A DNA stretch of 64,000 nt, taken from Bacillus pumilus (lineage in GTDB: Bacteria > Bacillota > Bacilli > Bacillales > Bacillaceae). Every line of letters starts with the position of its first letter. The first letter of the stretch is position 1. Position numbers and translations under genes: made by a program. The stretch is taken from the NCBI RefSeq assembly GCF_038738535.1, contig NZ_CP046128.1:2356001-2420000 (forward strand), read 5' to 3'. This document shows, in pieces, positions 19,461 to 31,138 of this stretch. The notes beneath the pieces were generated by a model. It saw only the letters and a list, made by a program, of their open reading frames with translations, had not been told where the DNA came from and did no database searches.

Positions 19461-20918
19461 TTATGCATTGCTTTTTTGATATTCAGGAATATAAAGAATC
19501 TGCCCTTCTTCAAGCTCCGCATCAACCGATAATGAGTTTGTGCGAAGGAGCTGCTGCACATTCAACTGATATCGCTCACAAATAAGATCGACCGTATCTT
19601 CTTGCTGAACTATACATATTTTCATGCGAGAAAAATCTTCCTCCTCCTGCTTAGCAAATAGCTTTGTTAAATAAAGAGAGTTCTCACTGCCAGACGTTTC
19701 TCTCTCGTCATATTCAGGCTCCTCTTCTTCTTGAGCTGACTCATATACTTTTGGTGCTTCTCGTTCATATAACCGTCCGAGCTGGTTCGTATCATCCTGT
19801 TCCTGTTCCTCTTGCTCCTCTTCTACGTGATAAGTGGGTGATTCAAATATTGGATACGGCTGAACCGTTTCTTCCAGCTCTTCGGCTGCTTCCGGTTCTT
19901 TTCTCACTTCCACCTCAAAGAACGTATCTTCCCGCTTCTCTTCTTCTAAGAGCTTAGGCGGTTCAAAAAATGGTGGTTCTTGCACCTGAGCTTCAGGTAA
20001 GGAGCGATAACCAAGCGCCACTTCTTCTTGGCTCTCCGTTTCCTCCAGTTCTTCCGATTCTTCCGGTTCTTCGGTTTCTCCCTCTTCTTCCCTACTCACC
20101 AGCTCTATCTCAATTTCTTCTTCCTGTTCTTCTTGCTGTTCTTCTTTCTCGGCGCGTGTGTCATGCTGTAATACAGCCTGTTCCTCATATTCTTGGCTCT
20201 CCGTTTCCTCCAGTTCTTCCGATTCTTCCAGTTCTTCGGTTTCTCCCTCTTCTTCCCTACTCACCAGCTCTATCTCAATTTCTTCTTCCCGTTCTTCTTC
20301 CTGTTCTTCTTGCTCGGCGCGTGTATCATGCTGTAATACAGCCTGTTCCTCATAGACCTCACGTTCATTGCCTTGCAGCTCTTCTTGTTCCTCATGCTCT
20401 GGCTGCAGCTGATAATCGTAGGTCACATCGCCATATTCTTCTTCAGGACGATGGACAAATTCATACGGCTCCACTACAGGCGCTTGAGGCATTTTCTCGT
20501 CTAATAGACCCTCAATCGCCAGATCAGCTTGAATGGTGAGCAAACGATTTTCTGTCAGCTGGTAATCAAACGCATCAATAAACACAAACACATCATTTAA
20601 ATGACTAATTTTGTTCTTAGGGATGGTGATATCGACCGGGAATTGATGCAGAAGCTCCGCTGTTCCGTCTTCTCTTACCTTCACCTCATCAGCTTCCCTG
20701 TATGATGCATAGGAACTCAATTCACCCAATAGCTCCTCTTGATTTATGTTGTATTCTCCTGTTAGCTCAAGTGAACCTCTAATCGAAACATAATCATTCA
20801 CTTCTTGAACGAGAATGTCAGGATCGAGAGAAATTGACAGCAGCTCACTGACTTCCTGTCCGCTTTTGAAATAAATGGATTCTTCTACCGAAAACTGTAA
20901 TCGATTGTTTTGAGACAA
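19461..20918 (-). CDS. spoVID: Spore coat encasement protein SpoVID
   Basis: A 485-residue morphogenetic protein that lets coat layers wrap the forespore. The N-terminal folded domain (about 1-135; LQFSVEESIYFKSGQEVSEL) drives encasement and the C-terminal LysM module (CIVQQEDTVDLICERYQLNVQQLL) binds glycan or lipid II. The long middle part is extremely acidic and low in complexity, and here contains a two-copy 55-residue tandem duplication. It starts at TTG 20918 with AAAGGAGGACA upstream. A sigma-E-type promoter precedes it. Confidence 0.96.
   Translation of the reverse strand: MSQNNRLQFSVEESIYFKSGQEVSELLSISLDPDILVQEVNDYVSIRGSLELTGEYNINQEELLGELSSYASYREADEVKVREDGTAELLHQFPVDITIPKNKISHLNDVFVFIDAFDYQLTENRLLTIQADLAIEGLLDEKMPQAPVVEPYEFVHRPEEEYGDVTYDYQLQPEHEEQEELQGNEREVYEEQAVLQHDTRAEQEEQEEEREEEIEIELVSREEEGETEELEESEELEETESQEYEEQAVLQHDTRAEKEEQQEEQEEEIEIELVSREEEGETEEPEESEELEETESQEEVALGYRSLPEAQVQEPPFFEPPKLLEEEKREDTFFEVEVRKEPEAAEELEETVQPYPIFESPTYHVEEEQEEQEQDDTNQLGRLYEREAPKVYESAQEEEEPEYDERETSGSENSLYLTKLFAKQEEEDFSRMKICIVQQEDTVDLICERYQLNVQQLLRTNSLSVDAELEEGQILYIPEYQKSNA
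20025..20354 (-). repeat. Two-copy 165-base tandem repeat inside spoVID
   Basis: Units at 20025-20189 and 20190-20354 are nearly identical and in frame. Each encodes 55 residues including EIEIELVSREEEGETEE and YEEQAVLQHDTRAE. The repeats lengthen the acidic linker of SpoVID without shifting the frame, and are prone to copy-number change. Confidence 0.93.
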
Positions 20919-20971
20919 GTCGGTGTCCTCCTTTCATCTAATCCTTCAAAATAAAATTAGATGTCAATACA

Positions 20972-21000
20972 GATGTATGTGAGAGGCAGTGAAAATATGA
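20972..21000 (-). promoter_or_regulatory. Sigma-E-type promoter of spoVID
   Basis: A perfect -35 TCATATT (20994-21000) and a -10 CATACATC (20972-20979, 6 of 8) are 14 bases apart. The site is 54 bases before the spoVID start and just after the hemL terminator. Sigma-E control of spoVID is known in B. subtilis. Confidence 0.75.
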
Positions 21001-21017
21001 TTGGTTTTCAGCAACAC

Positions 21018-21046
21018 AAAAAAGCCGATATGTCCCCATACCGGCT
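21018..21046 (-). terminator. Terminator after hemL
   Basis: The stem GCCGGTATG/CATATCGGC with a 4-base loop and a T run on the minus strand closes the hemAXCDBL operon. Confidence 0.9.
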
Positions 21047-21051
21047 TTCGT

Positions 21052-22344
21052 TTATCGACGCAGTTTTTGAAATACCTTTTCCACTGTCTCAATCGTATAT
21101 TCGATGTCTTCATCTGTATGAGCTGTTGACAGGAACAGTCCTTCGAATTGAGAAGGAGGAAGGAAGATGCCGTGATCCGCCATTTCCTTGTAAAATTCAG
21201 CGAATAAAGCGAGATCAGCGGTTTTTGCTTTGTCATAATTGACCACTTCTTCATTTGTAAAGAAGAATCCAATCATCGAACCCGCACGGTTAAACGTTAA
21301 TGGAATTCCGTGTACTTTCGCCGCTTTTGAAATGCCTTCTTCCAGCCGGTCTCCTTTTCGTCTAAACTCTTCATAAGACTCAGGTGTCAGCTGTTTTAAG
21401 GTTTCTAACCCTGCTGTCATCGCAAGAGGGTTACCAGATAACGTTCCTGCTTGATAAATTGGACCGCTTGGTGCAATTTGTCTCATAATATCCGCTCTTC
21501 CGCCATAAGCACCGACTGGGAGACCGCCTCCGATCACTTTACCAAGGCACGTCAGATCAGGTGTGATGCCAAAATAGCCTTGCGCGCAGTGATAATCCAC
21601 ACGGAAGCCAGTCATGACCTCATCAAAAATGAGTAAAGCTCCGTATTGCTCCGTGATGTCTCTCAGCCCTTGTAAGAAACCTTCTTGCGGAGGAACAACT
21701 CCCATATTTCCTGCAACCGGCTCGACAATGACACCTGCAATATCGTCTCCAAACTCCTGAAAAGCAACTTGAATGCTCTCTAAATCATTGTACGGCACTG
21801 TGATCGTGTTGCTTGCAGTCCCTTCAGGTACACCTGGGCTATCTGGAAGCCCTAGCGTTGCGACACCTGAACCCGCTTTAATGAGCAAAGAATCGCCGTG
21901 GCCATGATAGCAGCCTTCAAATTTCACAATTTTATTTCTGCCTGTAAAGCCGCGAGCTAGACGAAGTGCACTCATGGTCGCCTCTGTACCAGAGCTGACC
22001 ATACGAATGACTTCGATGGAAGGAACTCGCTCTGATACAAGCTTAGCTAATTCATTTTCAACTAACGTGGAAGCACCAAAGCTTGTCCCCTGTTCCGCAA
22101 CTCGTTGAATACTTTCAACCACACGGTCATTCGTATGCCCTAAAATTAGCGGTCCCCATGATAAGACATAATCGATGTATTCATTTCCATCAATATCATA
22201 TATCTTGGCGCCTTTGCCTCGTTCCATAAAAATCGGGTCTGTGTTAACTGATTTAAATGCACGCACAGGGCTGTTGACACCACCAGGCATTAAATGCTGT
22301 GCTTCTTCAAATGCTTGCTTTGATTTTTCATAGCTACGTCCCAT
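21052..22344 (-). CDS. hemL: Glutamate-1-semialdehyde 2,1-aminomutase
   Basis: A 430-residue fold-type-I PLP enzyme that makes 5-aminolevulinate. The PLP lysine is in [19 protein letters not shown], with the cofactor aspartate in [11 protein letters not shown]. The N-terminus [15 protein letters not shown] is typical of the family. It is the last gene of the haem operon, 27 bases after hemB. Confidence 0.98.
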   Translation of the reverse strand: MGRSYEKSKQAFEEAQHLMPGGVNSPVRAFKSVNTDPIFMERGKGAKIYDIDGNEYIDYVLSWGPLILGHTNDRVVESIQRVAEQGTSFGASTLVENELAKLVSERVPSIEVIRMVSSGTEATMSALRLARGFTGRNKIVKFEGCYHGHGDSLLIKAGSGVATLGLPDSPGVPEGTASNTITVPYNDLESIQVAFQEFGDDIAGVIVEPVAGNMGVVPPQEGFLQGLRDITEQYGALLIFDEVMTGFRVDYHCAQGYFGITPDLTCLGKVIGGGLPVGAYGGRADIMRQIAPSGPIYQAGTLSGNPLAMTAGLETLKQLTPESYEEFRRKGDRLEEGISKAAKVHGIPLTFNRAGSMIGFFFTNEEVVNYDKAKTADLALFAEFYKEMADHGIFLPPSQFEGLFLSTAHTDEDIEYTIETVEKVFQKLRR

Positions 22345-22371
22345 TTCAACGTCCTCCTGTCTATCCGTTCT

Positions 22372-23343
22372 TTATTCTGAGAGCCATTTGGCTGCATCTT
22401 TTGCATGATACGTAATGATGAGCTCTGCTCCTGCACGTTTCATGCTTGTCAGCATTTCAAGAACAAGCTCTTTTTCAGAAATCCAGCCATTTTGAGCAGC
22501 GGCTTTGACCATTGCATATTCTCCGCTCACATTGTAAGCAACAACAGGGAGTGTAAATTCATTTTTGACATCACGCATAATATCTAAATAAGAAAGGGAT
22601 GGTTTGACAATGAGGAAATCAGCCCCCTCTTCTACATCAGACTGCGCTTCTCTGAGTGCCTCTAAACGGTTTGCAGGGTCCATTTGGTATGTTTTACGAT
22701 CTCCAAACTGCGGTGTGCTATGCGCCGCGTCACGAAACGGGCCGTAAAAAGCACTTGCATATTTCACAGCATATGACATGACAGGTACATGAATAAAGCC
22801 AGCTTCATCAAGTGCCTCACGAATGGCCACAACAAATCCATCCATCATATTGGAAGGAGCAATGATATCTGCACCTGCGCGCGCTTGGCTAACAGCTGTT
22901 TTCGCTAAAAGCTGAAGAGATTCATCATTTAAAATTTCACCATCTTCAACGATGCCGCAATGTCCATGATCTGTATATTGGCATAAGCAAGTGTCTGCAA
23001 TGACCACAAGTTCTGGGAAATGCTTTTTGATCTCAAGCGTCGCTCTTTGAACAATGCCATGGTCGTGATACGCCTCACTGCCCACATGGTCTTTATGATC
23101 TGGAACACCAAATACAATAATTGATTTGATGCCTAGGTCGACAAGTTCTTGGACTTCTTCTTTTACAAGGTCCACTGAAATGTGATAAACACCCGGCATT
23201 GAAGGGACTTCTTTTCGGACATTTTCTCCCTCTACAAAAAAGATCGGATAAATGAAATCAGATGGTCTTAAAAAGGTTTCTCTGACTAATTCTCTCATTC
23301 CTGCGCTTGTCCGCAGTCTGCGGTGTCTGTTAAATTTCATCAT
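22372..23343 (-). CDS. hemB: Porphobilinogen synthase (delta-aminolevulinic acid dehydratase)
   Basis: A 323-residue enzyme joining two aminolevulinates into porphobilinogen. The catalytic Schiff-base lysines are in [19 protein letters not shown] and [13 protein letters not shown]. The cysteines of the zinc site are in [15 protein letters not shown]. It overlaps hemD by 4 bases. Confidence 0.98.
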   Translation of the reverse strand: MMKFNRHRRLRTSAGMRELVRETFLRPSDFIYPIFFVEGENVRKEVPSMPGVYHISVDLVKEEVQELVDLGIKSIIVFGVPDHKDHVGSEAYHDHGIVQRATLEIKKHFPELVVIADTCLCQYTDHGHCGIVEDGEILNDESLQLLAKTAVSQARAGADIIAPSNMMDGFVVAIREALDEAGFIHVPVMSYAVKYASAFYGPFRDAAHSTPQFGDRKTYQMDPANRLEALREAQSDVEEGADFLIVKPSLSYLDIMRDVKNEFTLPVVAYNVSGEYAMVKAAAQNGWISEKELVLEMLTSMKRAGAELIITYHAKDAAKWLSE

Positions 23344-24131
23344 TGGTTCAACTTCCTTTCAGATAAACGGCACATCAATTCAAGCATTCCGTCTATCGTA
23401 TAAGTATCTGGGGTTTCAGAAGAAATCCCGTATTGAAGCAGTGCCTCTTTTGTCAGAGGACCGATCGTCACAAAACAGGTGCCAGAAGCAGCCAGCTTCG
23501 CTGCATCTGCCTCCATGGCATGCATAAATGAATGAACAGTGGATGAGCTCGTAAATGTAATAAAATCAAATGATTGCTTCGTCATCGCCGTTTTGAGTGC
23601 GGCAATACCTTCCTCATCCTTGACAGTTTCATATAAAATCCATTCCTTTACTTCTATGCCAAGCGGAATGAGGGTTTTCTTCACGACATCTCGAGACAGG
23701 TGTCCTTTTGCTACAAACACACGCTCTCCTGGACGCACATGGTCAAGTAACGCATCTGCGAGCTCTTCCGCTATGAATCGTTCTGGTACCACATCCACCT
23801 TCAAGCCGTGCTGCTCAAGATAGGCAGAGGTTTTCTCACCTACAGCAGCCACTTTCAAATGCGATAAACTCTTATGTAAATGATGGTCCTTTATGTAGCT
23901 CAGAAAAAAAGACGCACCATTCACACTCGTGAAAACAAGCCATTGGCTATTTTCTAAGTCCTTTAAAAAGGCCTGCGCTTTTTCTTTTGTGAGCGTAGGC
24001 TCAAACCTAATAAGAGAGGTTAAAACAGCATGGCCGTTCAGCTCTTCAATCTTTTGCTGAAACACACCCGCTTGACGTTCATTTCGAGTGACAAGCACCG
24101 TCTGTCCGTGAAGCGATTTGCCTATGGTCAT
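23340..24131 (-). CDS. hemD: Uroporphyrinogen-III synthase
   Basis: A 263-residue two-domain HemD that cyclises hydroxymethylbilane with inversion of ring D. The family is weakly conserved; [31 protein letters not shown] and [14 protein letters not shown] are its usual landmarks. It overlaps hemC and hemB by 4 bases each, so the three are translationally coupled. Confidence 0.95.
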   Translation of the reverse strand: MTIGKSLHGQTVLVTRNERQAGVFQQKIEELNGHAVLTSLIRFEPTLTKEKAQAFLKDLENSQWLVFTSVNGASFFLSYIKDHHLHKSLSHLKVAAVGEKTSAYLEQHGLKVDVVPERFIAEELADALLDHVRPGERVFVAKGHLSRDVVKKTLIPLGIEVKEWILYETVKDEEGIAALKTAMTKQSFDFITFTSSSTVHSFMHAMEADAAKLAASGTCFVTIGPLTKEALLQYGISSETPDTYTIDGMLELMCRLSERKLNQ

Positions 24132-25063
24132 TGGGAGGACAGATCCTTTTTCACCTTGTCGATTAAATCCTTTGCTCCCTTATCAGCCATCTGCTTCGCA
24201 CATGCTGTCCCAATTGCCTCAGGGTCAGTGCCTGATACAGTTTCTCGAATAATCGTGTGTCCGTCAGCAGATGCCACAAGACCCGTCAGTTCAATTTCAT
24301 CACGCTCATTCATCGTTGCATAGCCAGCGATCGGCACCTGACAGCTGCCATCCATTTGTTTGAGGAAGGCTCTTTCAGCGAGAACCGTTTTCTTCGTATA
24401 TTCATTCGTAAATTGAGCGAGGAGCTGCAATAGCTCTTCATCATCCCCGCGGCACTCAATCGACAAAGCGCCTTGGCCAACGGCGGGCAGGCAAGTCTCA
24501 GGAGATAAAAATTCCGACACAACCTCTTTGCTCCATCCCATTCTGGACAGACCGGCAGCCGCTAGAATAATGGCATCATATTCTTCATTTTTCAGCTTTT
24601 CCAATCTTGTATCAATGTTTCCTCGAATCCATTTAATTTCAAGGTCTGGTCTTTCCTGAAGAAGCTGGGCACTGCGCCGTAAGCTGCTTGTTCCCACAAC
24701 AGCACCCTTCGGCAGTTCATGAAGACGCAGATGATCCTTCGAAATAAGAGCGTCCCTTACATCTTCACGCTCAGGAATACAGCCAATGACTAAACCTTCA
24801 GGAAGAGCAGCCGGCATATCCTTCATACTGTGAACCGCCATATCGATGTCATGATTCAGCATCGCCTGTTCAATTTCTTTGACAAACAGTCCTTTTCCGC
24901 CAACCTTTGATAAGGTCACATCTAAAATTTGATCACCCTTTGTCACAATCTCTTTTATTTCAAAAGAATAAGAAGGGTTTAGTTCAGACAGCTTTTGAAT
25001 AACCCATTTTGTTTGTGTAATTGCAAGCTTACTTCTTCTAGAACCTACTTTAATTGTACGCAA
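24128..25063 (-). CDS. hemC: Hydroxymethylbilane synthase (porphobilinogen deaminase)
   Basis: A 311-residue enzyme. The start is TTG 25063 ([14 protein letters not shown]), because GGGAGGAAG lies 5 bases before it. The frame stays open further upstream, but that would overlap hemX and has no family support. The dipyrromethane cofactor cysteine is in [12 protein letters not shown], and the basic active-site residues are in [12 protein letters not shown]. It tetramerises porphobilinogen for HemD, encoded next. Confidence 0.96.
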   Translation of the reverse strand: MRTIKVGSRRSKLAITQTKWVIQKLSELNPSYSFEIKEIVTKGDQILDVTLSKVGGKGLFVKEIEQAMLNHDIDMAVHSMKDMPAALPEGLVIGCIPEREDVRDALISKDHLRLHELPKGAVVGTSSLRRSAQLLQERPDLEIKWIRGNIDTRLEKLKNEEYDAIILAAAGLSRMGWSKEVVSEFLSPETCLPAVGQGALSIECRGDDEELLQLLAQFTNEYTKKTVLAERAFLKQMDGSCQVPIAGYATMNERDEIELTGLVASADGHTIIRETVSGTDPEAIGTACAKQMADKGAKDLIDKVKKDLSSQ

Positions 25064-25104
25064 TACGTCTTCCTCCCGACAATGCCCTTTAGACTCATCA
25101 CTAT

Positions 25105-25935
25105 TTATTGAAACCAATGAAAGGTTGATAAGCTACCAAGCAGAAAATAATTGATCATCAGCACAATGAATGAACCGACATTCCACAGTGCCACGATTTT
25201 GCCCTGCATATTTCTCACCAATCTGATATATAAGTAAAAGCCGTATAAAAACAGCATAATAAACGAACCAAGCACCTTTGCATCTGTCCAGTACAACGTA
25301 TCATACGAAATATATGCCCAAATGATGCCAAGAATCAAACTAAGCAAGAGCATTGGCACACCAATAATGTTTAATACGTACGCCATATGATCAAGCTTCG
25401 ATAAATCTTCAATTCTCAGAAGCCATTTTCCCCATTTTTTCTTTTTCAGCAAACGATATTGAAAGAGATAGAGAAGGGAGAAAGCAAATGAAAGTGAAAA
25501 AGCACCGTATGATAAAATCGCCATCGTAATATGAATCACAAGCAGTTCACTCGTCAGCTTCCCCGTTAGTTCTGCTGAGTGGAGATCAGATGGTGTAAAG
25601 GTGTGAATCGCCATCATGGAAAAACCGATGACATTTGTAAAAAAGACAATAAATTCAACACGCAATACTTTTGTGAGAACAAGTGAAAGTGTCACAAGCA
25701 CCCACGTATAAAAATATAAACCCTCTGCTACATTCAACACAGGGAATCGGTCTGTTTCCATCATAATATAGAACATGTAGACTGTTTGCAGCAGCCAGAC
25801 AATAGAAAGCAACCAGAAAGCCATTTTTCCAGCCTTCCGGTTGTGTTGAAGAAAATCTATGAAATAGAACAAGACACTTAGAGCATAGATCAAGGTCGTC
25901 GCTTCGCCTAGTCTCGCTACAATGGATTCCATCAT
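25105..25935 (-). CDS. hemX: Membrane protein HemX
   Basis: A 276-residue protein with about eight membrane segments, related to the CcsA/ResC cytochrome c assembly family and the same length as B. subtilis HemX. In B. subtilis it lowers the amount of HemA protein, so it acts as a negative effector of haem synthesis. It lies between hemA (7 bases) and hemC. Confidence 0.95.
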   Translation of the reverse strand: MMESIVARLGEATTLIYALSVLFYFIDFLQHNRKAGKMAFWLLSIVWLLQTVYMFYIMMETDRFPVLNVAEGLYFYTWVLVTLSLVLTKVLRVEFIVFFTNVIGFSMMAIHTFTPSDLHSAELTGKLTSELLVIHITMAILSYGAFSLSFAFSLLYLFQYRLLKKKKWGKWLLRIEDLSKLDHMAYVLNIIGVPMLLLSLILGIIWAYISYDTLYWTDAKVLGSFIMLFLYGFYLYIRLVRNMQGKIVALWNVGSFIVLMINYFLLGSLSTFHWFQ

Positions 25936-25942
25936 CGCTTAA

Positions 25943-27310
25943 TCACTCACTGGCAACTGTAGCAAAGCCTTGTGCCATATTTGGTTTGAACAGCTGAAAT
26001 GACCCTTGCTCCACCTGTACAGGCTCCACCTTTTGCTCTTCATCTTCAACCTGTAAATCAAAGATTTCTTTGAAGAGTAAAAGTTTTTCCTCTGCATTCG
26101 GCTCCGCGGCAATTTCTTTTGCCTTTAAGATAGGATCTTTCAGCATTTGATTAATAATGCTTTTCGTATGTTTATTTAATAGCTTCATTTCACGGTGTGT
26201 GAGGTTCGGAAGCTTTCGTTCAATACTCTGCATCGTATCCGCTTGAATCGTCAGCGCCTTTTCTCTAAGTGCAGAAATGACAGGAACCACACCAAGCGTA
26301 TTCAGCCATTGCTTAAATTCCACAATTTCTGCTTCAATGAGGATCTCAACCTGCTCAGCCACCGCACGGCGCTCTTTTAAGTTGGCTGCCACGATGCCCT
26401 CAAGGTCATCAATGTCATACAAAAAAGCACCTTCTACTTCAGAAATGGCTGGATCTAAATCACGGGGCACAGCAATATCCACCATAAATAGAGGTCTGCC
26501 CTTCCGCTTTTTATTCGCACTTTCGACCATTTCCTTTGTAATGACAAATTGTTTCGCACCAGTGGAGCTAATTAAAATGTCCGCTTCGGATAATGTTTTT
26601 TCCAATTGGTTTAAGCTTTTAGGCTCTCCTGAAAAACGACCCGCCAATTCTTTTGCTTTCTCATACGTTCGATTGATAACCGTTACTTGACCAATCCCTT
26701 GACCTTGAAGGTTTTGAGCCGCTAGTTCGCCCATTTTACCCGCACCAAGAATCAGGACATGTTTATCAGAAAGACGTCCAAAGATTTTTTTTGCAAGCTC
26801 GACAGCTGCATAGCTGACAGACACGGCATTAGACGCAATGTCTGTTTCCGCATGAGAGCGTTTTGCAACGGTGACCGCCTGTTTGAATAAATAATTGAAA
26901 ACGGTACCAATGGTCTTCTCCTCTTGAGCTACTTTAAAGCTAGAGCGCACTTGACCAAGTATTTGTGTTTCGCCAATCACCATGGAATCAAGTCCACAGG
27001 CCACACGGAATAAATGCTCAACCGCTCCATCATTTTCATAGAACTTCAAATAAGGAGAGACATCTTCTTTTTCTAAACCGAACCAATCGGCTAAAAATCT
27101 TTTTATATAAAACCGTCCAGTATGAAGCTGATCTACCACTGCGTAGATCTCTGTTCGATTACATGTTGAGATGACGATATTCTCTAGAATGCTTTTTTCT
27201 TCTTTAAGCTTGGACATCGCTGTTCCGAGCTCGCTCGGTTCAAAGCTCAGCTGTTCCCGTATCTCAACAGGGGCTGTTTTATAATCTAAACCCACAACAA
27301 GAATATGCAT
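25943..27310 (-). CDS. hemA: Glutamyl-tRNA reductase
   Basis: A 455-residue enzyme that reduces glutamyl-tRNA to glutamate semialdehyde, the committed step of haem synthesis. The catalytic Cys50 is in [12 protein letters not shown]; the NADPH fold contains [16 protein letters not shown]. The start is ATG 27310 ([19 protein letters not shown]), matching B. subtilis. A TTG seven codons upstream also remains open. It is first in hemAXCDBL. Two PerR boxes lie directly upstream. Confidence 0.97.
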   Translation of the reverse strand: MHILVVGLDYKTAPVEIREQLSFEPSELGTAMSKLKEEKSILENIVISTCNRTEIYAVVDQLHTGRFYIKRFLADWFGLEKEDVSPYLKFYENDGAVEHLFRVACGLDSMVIGETQILGQVRSSFKVAQEEKTIGTVFNYLFKQAVTVAKRSHAETDIASNAVSVSYAAVELAKKIFGRLSDKHVLILGAGKMGELAAQNLQGQGIGQVTVINRTYEKAKELAGRFSGEPKSLNQLEKTLSEADILISSTGAKQFVITKEMVESANKKRKGRPLFMVDIAVPRDLDPAISEVEGAFLYDIDDLEGIVAANLKERRAVAEQVEILIEAEIVEFKQWLNTLGVVPVISALREKALTIQADTMQSIERKLPNLTHREMKLLNKHTKSIINQMLKDPILKAKEIAAEPNAEEKLLLFKEIFDLQVEDEEQKVEPVQVEQGSFQLFKPNMAQGFATVASE

Positions 27311-27344
27311 AACTTCAGCTTGCACCCCCAACGCCCTGTCTAAT

Positions 27345-27359
27345 TTATAATAATTACAA
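27345..27359 (-). promoter_or_regulatory. PerR box 2 upstream of hemA
   Basis: TTATAATAATTACAA matches the PerR consensus TTATAATNATTATAA at 14 of 15 positions. It lies 35 bases before the hemA start, downstream of the perfect box. Confidence 0.75.
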
Positions 27360-27374
27360 TATAGAATTTATTAT

Positions 27375-27389
27375 TTATAATGATTATAA
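27375..27389 (-). promoter_or_regulatory. PerR box 1 upstream of hemA
   Basis: TTATAATGATTATAA is a perfect palindromic match to the PerR consensus. PerR is the peroxide-sensing repressor and is known to control the hemAXCDBL operon in B. subtilis, which ties haem supply to catalase demand. Confidence 0.9.
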
Positions 27390-27552
27390 CATATATTCAT
27401 TTTTAACTGGATGAAAATTGTGAACAGATTTCAAAAATGTTGTGATATAGTAGAAAAATGTTCGACACTAATTATGCCATATCATCACTTCAAGCAATTT
27501 ACCAGATTTGGCGCGTGCGGACAAATGATCTGCTTAAAAGAAGGTGACATCT

Positions 27553-28038
27553 TTGAAGAAGAAATCCATTTTGCTGCCGCTCACTTTGCTGGCTGTAGCG
27601 CTATATGCCATTCTCTCAGGAGGTCAATTTGACATTTGGAAGGATCAAGAGAAATGGTATACACTCATACTGCTTTTTGGCCTTGCTTTCTTATATCAAG
27701 GAAAGAAGGAGCAAGAAAGCGCTCATGTGTTTATCGGTATGCTTATGACGGGCCTTTCGCTACACTTTATTCTTCAGCCAAAATTAGACCACTGGCCAGA
27801 CACATTTACGATGATCGTATTCATCGTTGGACTTGCACTCTTTGTGAAATCATCTCAGAAAAAAGAATATCGTATTGAAAGTGTTGTTCTCATTGCACTC
27901 GGTCTGTTCCTTTATTTCTTTCAGCAAATTACAAAACAGCTAAGTTCCCTTTCGATCCCTACTTCCGGTTTTGAATTGTACTGGCCTTATGTACTGATTG
28001 CTGTCAGTCTCCTCTTATTATTTTTAAAAAGGAAATAA
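27553..28038 (+). CDS. ysxD: Membrane protein YsxD
   Basis: A 161-residue protein with about six short hydrophobic segments (LLPLTLLAVALYAIL, WYTLILLFGLAFLY, TMIVFIVGLALFVK and others) and a very short C-terminal KRK. Its function is unknown. It is divergent from hemA, as in B. subtilis. The start is TTG 27553: the GTG nine bases earlier is part of the AGAAGGTGA ribosome site. Confidence 0.88.
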   Translation: MKKKSILLPLTLLAVALYAILSGGQFDIWKDQEKWYTLILLFGLAFLYQGKKEQESAHVFIGMLMTGLSLHFILQPKLDHWPDTFTMIVFIVGLALFVKSSQKKEYRIESVVLIALGLFLYFFQQITKQLSSLSIPTSGFELYWPYVLIAVSLLLLFLKRK

Positions 28039-28048
28039 CTTATACAAT

Positions 28049-28084
28049 AAAAAGGCATCTGTCCATGACAGATGCCTTTTCTTT
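28049..28084. terminator. Bidirectional terminator between ysxD and ysxC
   Basis: The stem AAAAGGCATCTGTC/ACAGATGCCTTTT carries an A run on one side and a T run on the other, so it can stop ysxD (plus) and ysxC (minus). Confidence 0.9.
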
Positions 28085-28671
28085 TAGCTGTTAATCTTCG
28101 CAAGGATGGCATTCCAGGCTTCGTCTTTTCCCTTTTTCGTTTCAGAAGAGAACAGGACTAGTTCATCTGATGGGTCAATGTCGAGTGTCTGTTTGACGAC
28201 TTTCGCATGTTTTTCCCATTTGCCTTTTGGAATTTTGTCCGCCTTTGTTGCGATGACGATTACGGGAACTCCGTAATATTTCAGGAATTCATACATGTTC
28301 ACATCATCTACTGATGGCTTATGACGCAGGTCCACAATTTGGACGACTGCTTTTAATTCTTCACGCATTGTAATATACGTTTCGATCATTCTCCCCCAGG
28401 CTTCGCGCTCTGTCTTTGATACTTTAGCAAAGCCGTAGCCTGGAACGTCCACAAAATGGAGCATATCATTGATGATGTAGAAATTAAGCGTTTGAGTCTT
28501 ACCTGGTTTAGAAGACGTACGCGCTAAATTTTTACGATTAATCAATGAGTTGATGAACGAGGACTTCCCAACATTTGATCGTCCAGCAAGAGCGATTTCA
28601 GGCAGTCCCCCGCTCGGATACTGCTCTGGTTTTACCGCACTAATGACGATATCTGATTTTGTTACTTTCAT
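28084..28671 (-). CDS. ysxC: Ribosome-biogenesis GTPase YsxC (EngB)
   Basis: A 195-residue essential TRAFAC GTPase acting in 50S assembly. G1 is [15 protein letters not shown]3 is VDVPGYG and G4 is TKADK. It overlaps the end of lonA by 4 bases, so lonA-ysxC is an operon. Confidence 0.97.
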   Translation of the reverse strand: MKVTKSDIVISAVKPEQYPSGGLPEIALAGRSNVGKSSFINSLINRKNLARTSSKPGKTQTLNFYIINDMLHFVDVPGYGFAKVSKTEREAWGRMIETYITMREELKAVVQIVDLRHKPSVDDVNMYEFLKYYGVPVIVIATKADKIPKGKWEKHAKVVKQTLDIDPSDELVLFSSETKKGKDEAWNAILAKINS

Positions 28672-30992
28672 CTTCCCTCTCCTACCAACGCTTTCTCAAG
28701 CACCTCATCTAAATGTGAGACCGGAATAAAGGTTAGTCCTTCTCTCACACTTTCAGGAATATCATCAATATCCTTCTCGTTGTCCTTTGGAAGAATAATG
28801 GTTTTCAGTCCTGCGCGATGTGCGCCTAATGCTTTTTCTTTTAGTCCGCCAATTGGAAGCACTCTTCCTCTTAACGTAATCTCTCCTGTCATACCAACCT
28901 CTTTTGACACAGGTCGTCCTGTGAGTGCTGATACAAGAGCCGTCGCAATGGTGATACCAGCTGATGGCCCGTCCTTTGGAACCGCACCCTCTGGAACATG
29001 GATATGAATATCATGCTTTTCATTAAAATTAGGATCAATGTTCAGTTCATCTGCTTTCGAACGAATATAACTGAATGCCGCCTGTGCAGATTCTCTCATG
29101 ACATCACCAAGCTTCCCTGTTAACAAGAGCTTGCCTTTACCCGGTGAGAGTGATACCTCAATCGACAAGGTGTCTCCGCCAACAGTGGTATACGCAAGTC
29201 CTGTGACAACCCCCACTTGGTCTGTCGTTTCAGCCTGGCCATAACGGTAAAGTCTTTTTCCGAGAAATTCAGATAAGTTCTTTTCCGTCACCGTGATGCG
29301 TTTGCGGTCTTCAGCCACAATCGCTCTTGCCGCTTTACGGCATATTGCCGCAAGCTGACGCTCTAATCCACGAACACCCGCTTCTCTTGTGTAATAGCGA
29401 ATCGTATCATAAATCGCTGCTTCACGAAGCTGCAAGTTCCCTTTCTTTAATCCGTGCTCCTTTAGCTGCTTCGGCAGAAGGTGATCTTTCACAATTTCTG
29501 CTTTTTCAACCTCTGTATACCCTGCAATCGTGATAATCTCCATTCTATCACGAAGTGGACCTGGAATGGTTGCTAAATTGTTGGCAGTGGCAATAAATAG
29601 CACCTGAGACAAATCAAATGTTTCTTCAATATAGTGATCGCTAAAGTTATGATTTTGCTCTGGGTCTAAGACTTCGAGCATCGCAGAAGATGGATCGCCT
29701 CTAAAATCAGAGGACATCTTATCGATTTCATCTAAAAGGAACACCGGATTCATCGTTCCTGCCTTGCTCATCCCGCGAATGATACGGCCAGGCATCGCAC
29801 CTACATACGTTCTTCTATGTCCACGAATCTCAGACTCATCACGCACACCGCCAAGGGAGATACGGATAAACTTTCGATCAAGTGATTTGGCAATAGATTT
29901 GGCAAGTGACGTTTTCCCTACCCCAGGAGGCCCTGCTAAGCAAAGAATCGGTCCTTTTAATGAATTGGTCAGCTTCTGTACAGCAAGATATTCAAGCACC
30001 CGTTCTTTGACCTTTTCCAGCCCGTGATGCTCATCATCTAAAATTTCACTTGCAAGCTTTAAATCTAGACGATCTTCTGTATAAATGCCCCATGGAAGAT
30101 TGATCAGCCAATCAATATAATTTCGAATGACAGAGCTCTCAGCAGAGCTTGAAGGAATTTTTTCATAACGGTTCAATTCTTTGAGCGCTGTTTCACGAAC
30201 AGAATCCGGCATGCTCGACTCTTCGATTTTAGACATTAAAGAACTGACTTCGCCAGTTTTCCCTTCCTTGTCTCCAAGCTCCTTTTGAATGGCTTTCATT
30301 TGTTCACGCAAATAATATTCTTTTTGCGTACGTTCCATTGAACGTTTCACGCGCTGCCCGATTTTCTTTTCAATCTCCAGTACTTCTTTTTCATTGTGTA
30401 TTAAGCTGATGACCCGGTTCAGCCGTTTTTTGACATCCACTGTTTCCAGTACTTCTTGTTTGTCCTTTAATTTGAGCGGCAGGTGAGAAGCGACGATATC
30501 TGCCATTCTCCCTGGTTCCTCAATATCCGTCACTGTTGCATATGTTTCAGCTGAGATTTTTTTTGAAATTTTTATGTATTGATCAAAGTGATCTAACAAT
30601 GTACGCATGAGTGCTTCTGCTTCTGCGTCCTTTAAATCTTCTTCTGCCAATTCTTTTATGTCGACGGACGTATAGTCCTCCAGCTCTACGTATGATTCGA
30701 TCTGCGCTCGATTCAAGCCTTCAACGAGTACACGAATCGTTCCATTTGGCAGCTTCAGCATTTGTTTAATTTTTGTGTAGGTGCCGACTTTGAAAATTTC
30801 CTCTTCACCTGGTTCATCTATTGAAATTTCCCGCTGTGTTGCTAGAAAAATCATATGATCGTTCATCATCGCCTGTTCTAATGCTTGAACAGACTTCTCG
30901 CGTCCAACGTCCAAATGCAAGACCATTGTTGGATAAACAAGTAAACCTCGCAATGGAAGGAGCGGAACATTCTTTTTGATTTCATCTGCCAT
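28668..30992 (-). CDS. lonA: ATP-dependent protease LonA
   Basis: A 774-residue Lon protease, equal in length to B. subtilis LonA. The order is an N-terminal substrate domain, the AAA+ module ([18 protein letters not shown], Walker [11 protein letters not shown]) and the C-terminal protease with catalytic Ser in [11 protein letters not shown] and Lys in [10 protein letters not shown]. The start is ATG 30992 (MADEIKKN), with GGAGGTG nine bases before it. The open frame upstream includes that ribosome site and is not used. Confidence 0.97.
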   Translation of the reverse strand: MADEIKKNVPLLPLRGLLVYPTMVLHLDVGREKSVQALEQAMMNDHMIFLATQREISIDEPGEEEIFKVGTYTKIKQMLKLPNGTIRVLVEGLNRAQIESYVELEDYTSVDIKELAEEDLKDAEAEALMRTLLDHFDQYIKISKKISAETYATVTDIEEPGRMADIVASHLPLKLKDKQEVLETVDVKKRLNRVISLIHNEKEVLEIEKKIGQRVKRSMERTQKEYYLREQMKAIQKELGDKEGKTGEVSSLMSKIEESSMPDSVRETALKELNRYEKIPSSSAESSVIRNYIDWLINLPWGIYTEDRLDLKLASEILDDEHHGLEKVKERVLEYLAVQKLTNSLKGPILCLAGPPGVGKTSLAKSIAKSLDRKFIRISLGGVRDESEIRGHRRTYVGAMPGRIIRGMSKAGTMNPVFLLDEIDKMSSDFRGDPSSAMLEVLDPEQNHNFSDHYIEETFDLSQVLFIATANNLATIPGPLRDRMEIITIAGYTEVEKAEIVKDHLLPKQLKEHGLKKGNLQLREAAIYDTIRYYTREAGVRGLERQLAAICRKAARAIVAEDRKRITVTEKNLSEFLGKRLYRYGQAETTDQVGVVTGLAYTTVGGDTLSIEVSLSPGKGKLLLTGKLGDVMRESAQAAFSYIRSKADELNIDPNFNEKHDIHIHVPEGAVPKDGPSAGITIATALVSALTGRPVSKEVGMTGEITLRGRVLPIGGLKEKALGAHRAGLKTIILPKDNEKDIDDIPESVREGLTFIPVSHLDEVLEKALVGEGR

Positions 30993-31138
30993 GTTGATTG
31001 ACACCTCCGTCACTAGTATGAATCATTATAATATACCTGTTTCAGTCTTGTACAATGTAAAAGACTTGAGAAATGTTGATCTTACCGTAGTATACCCTTT
31101 CTTTTTATCATGAAAAAGAAAAAAAGATCTATTTCACT

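Noticed and set aside
20025-20354. Repeat region as a CRISPR array
   Set aside because: Only two long in-frame units without spacers, inside a coding gene.
19664-20539. Long plus-strand frames rich in Leu, Pro and Ser
   Set aside because: They mirror the acidic repeat region of spoVID; the composition follows from the complementary GAA/GAG codons.
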